A stretch of 64,000 bases of DNA from Pacificoceanicola sp049341065 (GTDB lineage: Bacteria; Pseudomonadota; Alphaproteobacteria; Rhodobacterales; Rhodobacteraceae): positions 9,915-73,914 of the forward strand of contig NZ_JBMPIX010000021.1 of NCBI RefSeq assembly GCF_049341065.1, given 5' to 3'. Both the position numbers and the translations under genes were made by a program. This document shows positions 1 through 8,271 of the stretch, one piece after another. The notes below the pieces were generated by a model. The model was not told the DNA's origin, ran no database searches, and worked only from the letters and a program-made list of their open reading frames with translations. Every line of letters starts with the position of its first letter. Position 1 is the stretch's first letter.

Positions 1-1
1 C

Positions 2-247
2 GGCCTCTATGGCGTGGTCAAGCGTCGTCTCGCTGCCGCCGGGATCGAGCTTGCTGGCAAGCGAGGGCCACACATCTTCCGTCACGCCCGCGCAGTCAGC
101 ATGCTGAGGGCATCCACCCCGCGCAAGATCATTGGCGATGTGCTGGGCCACCGTTCCCTGGAGGCGACAGCTCCCTATCTCAAGCTTGCCACGGAAGACC
201 TGCGTGCAATTGCCATCGACCTTCCGGGCCGGGAGGTAAGACAATGA
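2..247 (+). CDS. Tyrosine recombinase, C-terminal part (first of RIT trio)
   Basis: The reading frame is open from the window edge, so the gene is truncated by the window and not necessarily broken. The 81 visible residues hold the end of a phage-integrase catalytic domain: an H-x-x-R box (HIFRHARAVSML), the second histidine in LGHRSLEAT and a candidate tyrosine nucleophile in APYLKLA. The stop overlaps the next recombinase start in ATGA, so the trio is probably translationally coupled. The protein would cut and rejoin DNA for movement of the RIT element. Confidence 0.8.
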   Translation, partial: GLYGVVKRRLAAAGIELAGKRGPHIFRHARAVSMLRASTPRKIIGDVLGHRSLEATAPYLKLATEDLRAIAIDLPGREVRQ

Positions 248-1608
248 CGCGCTGGCCTGAAGATGGCGATGTGATCATCGAGAACTACATCGCTCAGCTC
301 CCATTGCACTACGCGATAACGCCAATCTACTATCGCCAGGCGCTGAACAGCTTCTGGCAGGTGGTGTTGCGGTTTGGCGCAACCGACCGGCAAGCACTTG
401 AATACTGGCTGCGCGAGCGCGGTGAGGTCTGGGCCCATTCAACGGTGCAAAACCGCGCCCGGATTGTCGCCCGTTTCCTTGATGCTCTGGCGAATGATGG
501 AAGAATTGCCAGCAATCCGATCTCCGACCTTCGCCGTAACTATAATGCCCGCAGTGACACGGGCATCATACGGGCTTTGATGGCCCCTGATCCCGATCAG
601 GCACTCGAGGTGTTGCGACAACCCCGACCGTTCGAGAGTTCATTGGGAGGGCTGATGCGCGACCATGTCGAACGGATGCAGCGCCGGGGCTACCGGTATG
701 AGGCGGCCGACGTCATTTGCCGCAGGTTCGACCGCTTTTTGCAGCAACGACCCGATCTTGATGGTCAACCACCGGAGACCCTGCTTGAGCACTACCGAAG
801 GACGAAGGCGACCGCGAACCATCCGGCCGAATGCGAGAAACTGGCCCGTATCCTGAACAATGCACTGTGCCACGGCGATCCATCACGGCCCAAACGGCGA
901 CCGGACAACCGGCCAGTGAAGCAGGTCGCTCGCGGCTGGCGGCGTCCGCATATCTACAGTCCCGAGGACATCCAGAAACTGCTTGCAATCGCCCGGACCT
1001 ACCCGTCGCCGCGCGCGCCGTCGCGTCCGATCAATCTCTATACGATGCTGGTTCTGGCCTATTGCGCCGGATTGCGAATTGGCGAGATTGCAAGGCTGAC
1101 GCTTGGCGACGTTGACATGCAGGCGGGGACCATCGCGATCCGGGAAACGAAGTTCTTCAAGTCCCGCCTCTTGCCGCTGTCGGAGAGCGCGATAGATGCG
1201 TTGCGCGCGCTTCTCGAAGCGCGGCAGAAGGCCAACGTGTCTCGCAGCCTTGACGCTGGCTTGTTCTGGCACGATCAGAATAACCGTTATTACGTTCGGG
1301 CAACTATTAGCGATCATCTGGTTGCCATTCTGCGCATGGCAGGTCTCAAACCCGCCACGGGAAAAACTGGGCCGCGCATCCATGACCTACGCCACACCTT
1401 CGTCGTTCACCGAATCCTCGAATGGTACCGGCAAGGCGTGAATCCCCAGGAAAAGCTGCCGTATCTTGCAACATATCTCGGCCATCGCGACATCAACTCC
1501 ACGCTGGTCTACATCACCGTGACCCAGGAGCTGTTGCACGAAGCCAGTGAGAGGTTCCGGGCCTTCGCCACGCCCGGCAATGCTGAACCGGCGGAGGTGG
1601 CATCATGA
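244..1608 (+). CDS. Tyrosine recombinase (second of RIT trio)
   Basis: A 454-residue site-specific recombinase. The N-terminal half is the expected helical core-binding region. The C-terminal catalytic domain shows arginine in GLRIGEIARL (about residue 275), the H-x-x-R box HDLRH (about 378), histidine in LGHRDINS (about 412) and the tyrosine nucleophile in LVYITV (about 421). The start is fixed by ATGA overlap with the first recombinase, and the end overlaps the third in the same way. All catalytic residues are present, so it should be active. It is longer than a typical XerC/D protein (about 300 residues), as is usual for RIT members. Confidence 0.9.
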   Translation: MTRWPEDGDVIIENYIAQLPLHYAITPIYYRQALNSFWQVVLRFGATDRQALEYWLRERGEVWAHSTVQNRARIVARFLDALANDGRIASNPISDLRRNYNARSDTGIIRALMAPDPDQALEVLRQPRPFESSLGGLMRDHVERMQRRGYRYEAADVICRRFDRFLQQRPDLDGQPPETLLEHYRRTKATANHPAECEKLARILNNALCHGDPSRPKRRPDNRPVKQVARGWRRPHIYSPEDIQKLLAIARTYPSPRAPSRPINLYTMLVLAYCAGLRIGEIARLTLGDVDMQAGTIAIRETKFFKSRLLPLSESAIDALRALLEARQKANVSRSLDAGLFWHDQNNRYYVRATISDHLVAILRMAGLKPATGKTGPRIHDLRHTFVVHRILEWYRQGVNPQEKLPYLATYLGHRDINSTLVYITVTQELLHEASERFRAFATPGNAEPAEVAS

Positions 1609-2603
1609 AATCTGATCCGCTCCCCCAATTGCTGCGCATGTTCTTCACTGACTGGATGGTCCAGCAACGCAACGCCTCTGTGCACACCATCAAGTCATAT
1701 CGTGATACCTGGCGGCTCTTTCTGCGCTTTGTCGCGGCCCGGCGTGGCAAGCCGGTTGTTCGCCTAGCGCTGAGCGAATTGACCGCGGCGGAGGTCATCG
1801 CCTTCCTGCAACATCTTGAGATCGAACGCGGTGACACCATCGGCACCCGGAACTGCCGTCTCGCTGCCCTGCGCAGCTTCTTCGGCTTTGTGGCGACGCG
1901 CGAACCGGAACTGATGGCCCAATGCGCGGACGTCATGAATGTGCCCACGAAAAAGGCACCGATCCGCGCGCCGGATTACCTTGAGCCCGAAGAAGTGCAG
2001 GCGATCCTGGCTCAACCCGACCGGTCCACGTTGATCGGCCAGCGGGACCATACCTTGCTGTCGTTCCTCTACAACACCGGCGCTCGCATCCAGGAAGCGC
2101 TTGATCTCTGCGCGCAGGCCATCAGGTTTGAGGCACCCGCCTGCGTGCGATTGTACGGAAAAGGCCGCAAAGAGCGGATCAGTCCGCTCTGGCCGGAGAC
2201 GGTCGTATTGCTGAGGTCGCTACTTGAACGAACACCGAGGCCAGCCAATGAGCCTATCTTTGTGAACCGCTACGGCAACCCCCTCAGCGCCTCGGGTGTG
2301 CGCTTCAAGCTGGCGGAATATGTCCGGGCGGCTGAAAGGACCGTGCCAACGCTGGCGAGAAAACATGTGACACCGCACAGCTTCCGGCACGCGACGGCCG
2401 TGCATCTGGTAGCCGCCGGCGTCGACGTCACGGTGATCCGCAGCTGGCTTGGTCACGTCAGCCTTGAGACCACAAACCACTACGCCCAGGCCAACCTGGA
2501 AACCAAACGCAAGGCGCTGGAGCGAGTTGAAAAACCGAAGACCAGTAGTTCGCCCTCGTGGCGGCGCGACCAAAGCGTGCTCGACTGGCTGGACACACTC
2601 TGA
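1605..2603 (+). CDS. Tyrosine recombinase (third of RIT trio)
   Basis: A 332-residue XerC/XerD-like recombinase. The N-terminal SAM-like DNA-binding domain (about 10-100) contains VHTIKSYRDTWRLFLRF. Catalytic residues are arginine in TGARIQEAL (about 159), HSFRH (about 257), LGHVSLETT (about 282) and tyrosine in NHYAQ (about 290). The start overlaps the preceding stop by four bases. It closes the trio and is followed within 15 bases by an inverted repeat. Intact catalytic residues suggest an active enzyme. Confidence 0.9.
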   Translation: MKSDPLPQLLRMFFTDWMVQQRNASVHTIKSYRDTWRLFLRFVAARRGKPVVRLALSELTAAEVIAFLQHLEIERGDTIGTRNCRLAALRSFFGFVATREPELMAQCADVMNVPTKKAPIRAPDYLEPEEVQAILAQPDRSTLIGQRDHTLLSFLYNTGARIQEALDLCAQAIRFEAPACVRLYGKGRKERISPLWPETVVLLRSLLERTPRPANEPIFVNRYGNPLSASGVRFKLAEYVRAAERTVPTLARKHVTPHSFRHATAVHLVAAGVDVTVIRSWLGHVSLETTNHYAQANLETKRKALERVEKPKTSSSPSWRRDQSVLDWLDTL

Positions 2604-2615
2604 TCGGCGCTACAG

Positions 2616-2682
2616 ATAATGCGGAGGAAAAATGCCGGAAGCACCGAGAAACAAGGGGCTTGCCGGACTTCCTCCGCATTAT
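2616..2682. repeat. 14-bp inverted repeat at right end of RIT element
   Basis: ATAATGCGGAGGAA at 2616-2629 is repeated as its exact reverse complement at 2669-2682, with 39 bases between. The spacer holds a direct repeat TGCCGGA (2633-2639 and 2661-2667). The position just after the third recombinase fits a terminal recognition site for the RIT recombinases; a hairpin terminator is less likely because no T run follows. Confidence 0.6.
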
Positions 2683-2698
2683 GCCGTCCTCGCGATAA

Positions 2699-2824
2699 TT
2701 GCGCGTCCTTCGGTCGGACAAGGGCGCGATCTTCCGGCACGCCGCGGACGCGCAGCGGGCCTGCGATTACCTGATCGCCAGATCCGAGACGGGCAGGGCG
2801 GGGGAGGGCGCGCAGGCTGCTTGA
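2699..2824 (+). pseudogene. Possible remnant of the gene interrupted by the RIT insertion
   Basis: A 41-codon open stretch runs from just after a TAA (2696-2698) to TGA (2822-2824). It reads like genuine protein (contains GAIFRHAADAQRACDYLIAR) but has no convincing start of its own. It begins 17 bases after the RIT inverted repeat, so it may be the 3' end of a gene split by the insertion. The family was not recognised. The rest of 2604-2912 holds only the inverted repeat. Confidence 0.3.
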
Positions 2825-2912
2825 CTATGCTTTGCTGCAAAGCAGAAAATGGCAGCTATGAGCCAACAATGACCAATGCCGCACGGCATGCGAATGGCTG
2901 CTATCGCTACGT

Positions 2913-3455
2913 TTACGGCAAGGCCTCGCCAGTGATGTAGGTATACGACCCTCGCAACAGTTGCAGCACCACGTCCAATTCGGCTTCAGTCATTGGGGTA
3001 TAGATCATCACGAACCCCTCCCAACCCGCGCGCTGGTCGGCCCAAGGATGTGCCACGGCCCAACCGGCGTCTTTCGCGGCAAGAGCTGTGTCTGGGTGCA
3101 GCGAGGCATGCAAGCTGCCATCAGGGTGAAGATGCGCAAACTCGCGCCCGCCAACGATGGCCTGCGGCTGCGCGATCGACACGTCGCTCGTCAGTTGAAA
3201 CCCGACCGCACCCGGGAGTGATACGCGGGTCGCCCCAAGAACAACCCCGGGAAATTCAGCGACTTGACGCAGCATTTCTTCCGACAACTCAGGGACCGGC
3301 GATACGCCGATCTGCACGTGCGGCACGCCGTCAGTGGTGTCCGGACGCGCGCCATCCCGCATCGGGAAAGTCACGTTCTGAGCGGAGGCGGGCGCCACTG
3401 CAGTGAGCAGCGATACTGCGGCCGAGATCAGAAGCAGGTTTGAAAGGCTTGGCAT
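2913..3455 (-). CDS. Exported DUF5519-like (luciferase-domain) protein
   Basis: A 180-residue protein with a clear signal peptide (hydrophobic residues 5-24, ending ASAQ). The mature part carries GGREFAHLHPDGSLHASLHP and a GFVMIYTP strand, which resemble the DUF5519 "luciferase domain" family; that name does not imply light emission. It is last in a minus-strand set of three small exported proteins. A GAGGA ribosome site precedes the start. The function is unknown. Confidence 0.65.
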   Translation of the reverse strand: MPSLSNLLLISAAVSLLTAVAPASAQNVTFPMRDGARPDTTDGVPHVQIGVSPVPELSEEMLRQVAEFPGVVLGATRVSLPGAVGFQLTSDVSIAQPQAIVGGREFAHLHPDGSLHASLHPDTALAAKDAGWAVAHPWADQRAGWEGFVMIYTPMTEAELDVVLQLLRGSYTYITGEALP

Positions 3456-3498
3456 CTCGATATCCTCATGGTCCCGGCCGCAGCGTTGATTGTCTGGC

Positions 3499-3993
3499 TT
3501 AAGCGGCGTGGAACGCCTGGCTTACGGCATATGTGTCCTCGAACCAGTTCCAGAGCACGACCTGTCCGTCACGCACCTTGGCTCGCAGGGCAAAGGTGAA
3601 CGCGTCGGTTTCCGCGCCGGAGGCCGTCAGCCGCAATTTCATCCGCCCGAACACGGCCACGGTGTCGCCGGAGGCGAAGGCGTCCTGATTTTCCCATTGG
3701 GTCACCTGAACATTCCGTGAGAACGTGCCAAGGAAGCCGAAGATCGTCTCCTTGCCTTCCCATGTGCCGATCCATGGCAAGGCGGGATCACCTTCGTTTT
3801 GCCAAACCATGTCATCGGCCATAAGCGCGCCCATGGCATCCATGTCACCACCGCCCATGGCCCCCATGAAGGCCATGACCGTATCGAACGAGGCTTGGGT
3901 TGCGTCGTCGGTGGTCTGCGCGGTCGCTGGCGCTACGAGGGTGAACCCAGTTACTGCGGCTGCGGATGCGGCCAGAAGCTGTCGTCTGTGCAT
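3499..3993 (-). CDS. Exported SnoaL/NTF2-like protein
   Basis: A 164-residue protein. The N terminus (MHRRQLLAASAAAVTG, ending ATAQ) is a signal peptide with a twin-arginine-like RRQLL start. The rest has the size and pattern of the NTF2/SnoaL cone fold: an initial helix with FMGAMGGGDMDAMGALMADDMVW, then a strand-rich half with WEGKETIFGFL. It lies between two other small exported proteins, and GGAG precedes the start. Such folds bind small hydrophobic ligands or act as isomerases or hydrolases; the substrate cannot be read from the sequence. Confidence 0.7.
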   Translation of the reverse strand: MHRRQLLAASAAAVTGFTLVAPATAQTTDDATQASFDTVMAFMGAMGGGDMDAMGALMADDMVWQNEGDPALPWIGTWEGKETIFGFLGTFSRNVQVTQWENQDAFASGDTVAVFGRMKLRLTASGAETDAFTFALRAKVRDGQVVLWNWFEDTYAVSQAFHAA

Positions 3994-4017
3994 TTTGATA
4001 CTCCAATTGGCCGACGC

Positions 4018-4497
4018 TTACTGTCCGCGCAGTTGTTGCAGTGCGCTGGCCCAGTCTTCGACGTGGTAGGTGCGGACAATCACACCGTCGTACAACTCGT
4101 GGATATCGATCGTCAGGATATCAAAGCTACGTCCCTCACCATCGACACCGAAGAACGGGCCTGTAGGCGTTCCCGTCGCGCGGCTGCGCACGGTTACGAA
4201 ATCACCATCCTGATGCATCGCCTGCACGGACCAGTCGAGATCAGGAATGAGTTGGCTGAAGAACCCCATCTGGCCGACGAAACCGTCGCGCCCCTCGTTC
4301 TCGCCGGAATAGTCGCCAACGCTTTCCCAGCTCTCGGACGTCGCGCCAAGGAATGCCGCGACATGCGTTTCCGAACCAGGGTTGCTAAGCAGATCATAGA
4401 AGGTCTGCACGGTCGCCATGTCGTCTGCGGCTGCACTGGTTGCGATGGCTGTCAGGCCAAGCGCGGTCGCTGCCAGAGTTGTTCTGAATGCGTTCAT
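4018..4497 (-). CDS. Exported SnoaL-like ester cyclase family protein
   Basis: A 159-residue protein starting at MNAFRTTLAAT, preceded by AGGAG. The frame stays open upstream to 4584, but that part is not protein-like. A signal peptide ends at SAAA. The mature part (TVQTFYDLLSNPGSETHVAAFLG, later IDIHELYDGVIVRTYHVEDW) matches the SnoaL-like polyketide cyclase/ester cyclase pattern. It is first of the three-gene minus-strand unit and divergent from the LysR gene at 4627, which probably controls it. The real reaction is unknown. Confidence 0.7.
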   Translation of the reverse strand: MNAFRTTLAATALGLTAIATSAAADDMATVQTFYDLLSNPGSETHVAAFLGATSESWESVGDYSGENEGRDGFVGQMGFFSQLIPDLDWSVQAMHQDGDFVTVRSRATGTPTGPFFGVDGEGRSFDILTIDIHELYDGVIVRTYHVEDWASALQQLRGQ

Positions 4498-4626
4498 GGA
4501 TGTATCTCCTGGTCGGTCAATGACGGTGCCGCGCGGGGTTGCGGGCCTCCTCCCGTCAAGATGGACAAATCCAGATACCAGCATAAGATAGGATAGATAA
4601 GTTTAACTATTCGGATTACTTGCATA

Positions 4627-5499
4627 ATGATCGACCGACTGCGGCAGATGGCAATCTTCGCAAAGACGATTGACCATGGATCATTCCGTGGTGCTGCGCG
4701 GGAACTACGGCTGTCGCCCTCGGTGGTCAGTCACCATATCTCGCAGCTTGAAGAAAGCCTTGGCGTCGCGCTGATCTATCGCTCGACCCGCAAGCTGACG
4801 CTGACGCGCGAGGGCCACAGGCTTCTGGCTGCAGCGCAAAAGATGCTGGAGGCCGTCGAAGGCGAGTTGGCTGATCTGTCGGTGTCCGCAACTGCGCCAA
4901 GCGGTGAGCTTCGCATGACAATTCCATCCGTCCTGTCACAATCGCATTTCACAGAGCAAATCGCCGCCTTTTCTAAAACGCACCCTCGGATCAAGTTGTT
5001 TCTGGACTTCTCAGACACGCGGCGCGCGCTCATCGATGATGGCTTCGATATTGCAATCCGAATGGGGCCGAAGGCGCAAAACTCCGCGACCACACGCAAA
5101 CTGTTTTCGGTCAATCGCAAGTTGGTCGGGTCCGCTGAATACCTCTCATCGCGACCGGTTCCCGATGATCCCAAGGACCTTGTAGATTGGGACTGGCTGG
5201 CATTGACACCTGCGCAGAACGTGCCCTTGGAATTCCGTAAAACTGGCGTCAATCAAGCAACTATCAAACCGGAAGCGCATATCTTTGCAAACGATGCCCA
5301 GGCGCTCTATCGTTTTGCTCGCGCGGGCCTAGGACTTGCAATCGTTCCGGATTTTCTGGCCAGCGATGATGTTGAAGCAGGGTCAATGCAATATGTTCTG
5401 TCGGATTGGAAATTACGCGCGATTGATGTCTTTGCAGCTTGGCCAGCCAACGCTCCAAAGCATGGCCTCATTCATCTGGCATTGGATGCCTTTAGTTAG
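4627..5499 (+). CDS. LysR family transcriptional regulator
   Basis: A 290-residue LysR regulator. The N-terminal winged helix-turn-helix (about 1-65) contains SFRGAARELRLSPSVVSHHI and the usual QLEESLGVALIYRSTRKLTLT wing. The effector-binding domain follows (about 90-290). It is transcribed away from the three exported SnoaL/DUF5519-type genes across a 129-bp gap, the classic layout for a LysR regulator and its target. The inducer is not apparent. Confidence 0.9.
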   Translation: MIDRLRQMAIFAKTIDHGSFRGAARELRLSPSVVSHHISQLEESLGVALIYRSTRKLTLTREGHRLLAAAQKMLEAVEGELADLSVSATAPSGELRMTIPSVLSQSHFTEQIAAFSKTHPRIKLFLDFSDTRRALIDDGFDIAIRMGPKAQNSATTRKLFSVNRKLVGSAEYLSSRPVPDDPKDLVDWDWLALTPAQNVPLEFRKTGVNQATIKPEAHIFANDAQALYRFARAGLGLAIVPDFLASDDVEAGSMQYVLSDWKLRAIDVFAAWPANAPKHGLIHLALDAFS

Positions 5500-5630
5500 A
5501 ATAGACCCTGAAGCTGCCAATGACCCAGTCGTAGCGAAAGCACTGTTTTCCCGCTGAGCGGACTATCGGAACTGTTTGGTTCGGGCAGGTTTGGACGGGG
5601 TCTTATGCCAAGCGGAAAAGAAAAAGCGGG

Positions 5631-5663
5631 CTTTGAGAAGGGTGTTTCAAGTTCTCAAAGGAG
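5631..5663 (+). promoter_or_regulatory. Leader hairpin that would cover the ribosome site of the DUF3768 gene
   Basis: CTTTGAGAA (5631-5639) is repeated inverted as TTCTCAAAG (5652-5660), and the right arm runs straight into the AAAGGAG ribosome site 7 bases before the ATG at 5670. Folding would hide part of the Shine-Dalgarno sequence. The hairpin is preceded by AAAAAGCGGG, much like the leader at 11051-11081. Confidence 0.45.
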
Positions 5664-5669
5664 ATCCCC

Positions 5670-6059
5670 ATGTCCATGACCGTTCAATCCCAGCCAGACC
5701 GTCCGGATCCGACCGTGATCGCGGCGCAGAACGACGCGTTTCGCAAGCTCGCGTGCCTTGGAGTGCCGCCCGCCCAGCCCATCCAGGGCCGGATGCATGT
5801 CACCCGCTCGCTTATGGAGGCCGGTGACGGCTTCATGGCCGAGGCGGTGAAGGCCACCGGTGCGTTCGACACCTTCGAGCCTGAGAATGACCCGGAAGGC
5901 TGGCACGATTTTGGGGCGGTCGAGATCCGGGGCGAGACCGTGTTCTGGAAAATCGATCTCTATGAGGCAGATTCGGATTTCCGCTACGGGGCTGAGACCC
6001 CGGACAATCCCGCCACCACCGTCCGCGTGCTGACCATCATGTTGGCGCGCGACTGGTAG
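5670..6059 (+). CDS. DUF3768 family protein
   Basis: A 129-residue cytosolic protein of the DUF3768 type, a family common on alphaproteobacterial plasmids and ICEs. Visible conserved blocks are AQNDAFRKLA near the N terminus, FDTFEPENDPEGWHDFGAVE in the middle, and a C-terminal TRVLT-like strand (VRVLTIMLARDW). The ribosome site AAAGGAG is 7 bases before the start. It opens the plasmid backbone block. The molecular function is unknown. Confidence 0.8.
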   Translation: MSMTVQSQPDRPDPTVIAAQNDAFRKLACLGVPPAQPIQGRMHVTRSLMEAGDGFMAEAVKATGAFDTFEPENDPEGWHDFGAVEIRGETVFWKIDLYEADSDFRYGAETPDNPATTVRVLTIMLARDW

Positions 6060-6097
6060 GCGAGGGGACACCCCCAAGCCTTATACGTCAAGCAATG

Positions 6098-6133
6098 AAG
6101 GCCCACTGACCCCTCAAAGGGAGAGTGGGCCTT
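6098..6133 (+). terminator. Rho-independent terminator after the DUF3768 gene
   Basis: AAGGCCCACT (6098-6107) pairs perfectly with AGTGGGCCTT (6124-6133) across a 16-base loop, and a short T-containing tail follows. It lies 38 bases after the stop at 6059 and 84 bases before the ParB-like start. Confidence 0.65.
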
Positions 6134-6216
6134 TTGTCGTGGTGATCCCTGAAGCCGGGGATTGGTCACGCGCATGAAGGCGCGGGCCACACCTCACCCA
6201 CCTGGAAGGATATCCC

Positions 6217-8199
6217 ATGACCACAAGCTTTGCTCCCCTTACCGTCGCCATCGGCGATCTGGTCCCGCATCCCGCCAATGTGCGCAGCAACTCTCCGGAA
6301 ACCTATGACCCCGAGAACATCGCGCATCTGAAGGCCAGCATCGCTGTGCTTGGCCTGCTCCAGCCGCTCTTGGTCCAGAAGCTTGACGGCAAATATGCTG
6401 TCCTCGCCGGTGGCCGGCGCCATGCAGCCCTGAAGGAGCTGATCGCCGACAAGACCACCAAGGGGTTCACCGCGAAAGCCAAGGTCGACTGCCGCCTCGT
6501 GCCGGAAGACTGCGACGTCACCACGGCACTGTCGCTGGCCGAGAACATCACCCAGGCACCGATGAATGCCATCGACGAGTTCGAGGCCTTCGCCCGGATG
6601 ATGGAGGTCGACGGCCAGACGCCCGAGACGATCGCGAAGACCTTCGGTACGACCGTCGTCGCCGTCAAAGGCCGGTTGCGCTACGGGCTGATCCACCTCG
6701 ACATCCGCGCCGCGGCCCGAGCGAAGACAATCACGCTTGATACGATGAAGGCCTTCGCCGAGCACCCGAGCCAGGAGGTGCAGCGCGAGGTCTTCGAGGC
6801 GCTCACGAAAGACGGCAGCTATCTGCAGGCCTATACCGTTCGACAGGCGCTCAAGTCCCGCGGCGTGCAGGTCAGCGATGATATCGGGGCTTTCGTGCGC
6901 GCGGATTACGAGGCGCGGGGCGGCGCTGTCGCGGCCGATCTTCTGGAAGAGCATTCCGTGCTCGAGGATGCGGCGCTGGTCGAGACCATCCTGCTCGAGA
7001 AGCTCGGTGCCGCTGCCGAAGAGGCCCGTATGAGGCTGGGCTTTGCCTGGGCCGATGCGATGGTGCGCTATGATTACGCGACCATGGCGGACTATGGCCG
7101 CGTCTATCCCGGCCCGATCGAGCCCGATGAGGCCACCCAGAAGCGCATCGATGAGATCACCGCCGAGCTTGAGAAATTGCAGCTCGAGATGGAGGATGAG
7201 GGGCTCGAGGACGGAGCCTACAACGCGCTTTACGAGCGCGTGGACGCTCTGGAAGAGGAAGCCCGCGATCTGCAGGAGGCCTACAGCACCGAGGACCTCG
7301 CCCGCGCTGGTGTGATTGCGTCCTGGTCGGGCGGTCAGGTGACCCTCCATGTGGGCCTCGTGCGCCCGGAAGACACCGTGAAAGAGGAAGGCGCGCGCGG
7401 CTCCTCGGCTAGCCCGACCGGGGAGGAGCCCCCGGACGCCGACGAAATCACCTACCCGGCCTCGCTGGCAGAGGACCTCAAGACCGAGCGGGCCATGGCC
7501 CTTGGCGCCGCGATGGCGCTGCATCCGGAGGCCACGCTCGATCTGACGCTCTTTAAGCTAGTGAGCGACGTTCTTGCCAGCGGCATGAGTGTCACGCAGG
7601 CGATCAAGGTCGAGGCCCGCAAGGAATACCGCAGCCACGCCAAGATGGACGAGATCGATGGCGCCTCGCTCGAGCAGGTGGCGGCGGTGCATGATGCGCT
7701 TGACCTCTCGTGGCTCGATGACGCCCGCGCGCCCGCCGATCAGTTCGCGGCGTTTCGCGCGCTCGATGCAGGGGAGAAGGCCAAGCTCGTGGCCTATGCC
7801 ACGGCCAGCACCACGCAGTCCTGCTTCGCGCGGGACCCGCGGCGCGACAGCCTGATGCATGCGTTCGAGATCGAGATCATGCCCGACATCCGCGCCTACT
7901 GGACGCCGAATGCGGCGCTCTTCAACCGCTTCAAGAAGGCCTGGCTCCTGAAGATCCTCGGCGAAGATCTGGGTCTGGCCCAGGAGGCGATGACGCTGGC
8001 CTCGTCGAGCAAGAAAGAGATCGTCGCTTTCTGCGACAAGCTCTTCGCCGAACCCTTCGCTACACTCACGGACGCGCAGCGCGCTGCCGTGGCCGCCTGG
8101 TGCCCGCCGATGATGCAGACCGCCGGGGACGCCTCTGATGAGGCGGAGCCCACTGCGGAAACCCCGGAGCCTGACAGCGAGGTCGCGCAAGCGGCCTGA
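6217..8199 (+). CDS. Large ParB/RepB/Spo0J-like nuclease-domain protein
   Basis: A 660-residue protein. The N-terminal ParB domain (about 8-120) has PHPANVRS, LLQPLLVQ, the VLAGGRRHAALKEL box and SLAENITQAPMNAIDEFEAF, followed by a helix-turn-helix (TPETIAKTFGTTVVAVKGRLRY). The long C-terminal part is acidic and helical, with a predicted coiled coil around 300-370. True partition ParB proteins are about 300 residues and sit next to parA; neither holds here. It more likely acts as a ParB-fold DNA-binding accessory protein of conjugative elements. Its target site is not visible. Confidence 0.85.
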   Translation: MTTSFAPLTVAIGDLVPHPANVRSNSPETYDPENIAHLKASIAVLGLLQPLLVQKLDGKYAVLAGGRRHAALKELIADKTTKGFTAKAKVDCRLVPEDCDVTTALSLAENITQAPMNAIDEFEAFARMMEVDGQTPETIAKTFGTTVVAVKGRLRYGLIHLDIRAAARAKTITLDTMKAFAEHPSQEVQREVFEALTKDGSYLQAYTVRQALKSRGVQVSDDIGAFVRADYEARGGAVAADLLEEHSVLEDAALVETILLEKLGAAAEEARMRLGFAWADAMVRYDYATMADYGRVYPGPIEPDEATQKRIDEITAELEKLQLEMEDEGLEDGAYNALYERVDALEEEARDLQEAYSTEDLARAGVIASWSGGQVTLHVGLVRPEDTVKEEGARGSSASPTGEEPPDADEITYPASLAEDLKTERAMALGAAMALHPEATLDLTLFKLVSDVLASGMSVTQAIKVEARKEYRSHAKMDEIDGASLEQVAAVHDALDLSWLDDARAPADQFAAFRALDAGEKAKLVAYATASTTQSCFARDPRRDSLMHAFEIEIMPDIRAYWTPNAALFNRFKKAWLLKILGEDLGLAQEAMTLASSSKKEIVAFCDKLFAEPFATLTDAQRAAVAAWCPPMMQTAGDASDEAEPTAETPEPDSEVAQAA

Positions 8200-8209
8200 G
8201 CCATCACGC

Positions 8210-8239
8210 GACCCGCGCGAGGCATTCCCCGCGCGGGTC
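8210..8239 (+). terminator. GC-rich hairpin between ParB-like and DUF3085-like genes
   Basis: GACCCGCGCG (8210-8219) is inverted as CGCGCGGGTC (8230-8239) with a 10-base loop. No T run follows, so it may slow rather than end transcription, or act in the RNA leader of the next gene, which starts 33 bases later. Confidence 0.4.
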
Positions 8240-8271
8240 GACCATTCCAAACCGAACAGAAAGACATCCCC

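Larger units (their letters stand above)
1..2682 (+). mobile_element. Recombinase-in-trio (RIT) element, right part
   Basis: Three tyrosine recombinase genes lie head to tail, each overlapping the next by the ATGA tetranucleotide (244-247 and 1605-1608). A 14-bp perfect inverted repeat (2616-2629 and 2669-2682) follows the last one. This is the known organisation of RIT elements, which carry three different recombinases in a fixed order with inverted repeats at the ends. The left end and the start of the first recombinase lie outside the window. That the repeat marks the true right end is an inference, since the left end cannot be compared. Confidence 0.75.

Noticed and set aside
6166..7524. 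452-codon minus-strand open frame
   Set aside because: It lies antisense to the ParB-like gene; its composition is that of a complement of a high-GC gene and it has no ribosome site or domain.
6217..8199. Reading the ParB-like gene as part of a replication/partition locus
   Set aside because: No parA or repABC genes lie beside it, and the protein is more than twice the size of partition ParB.
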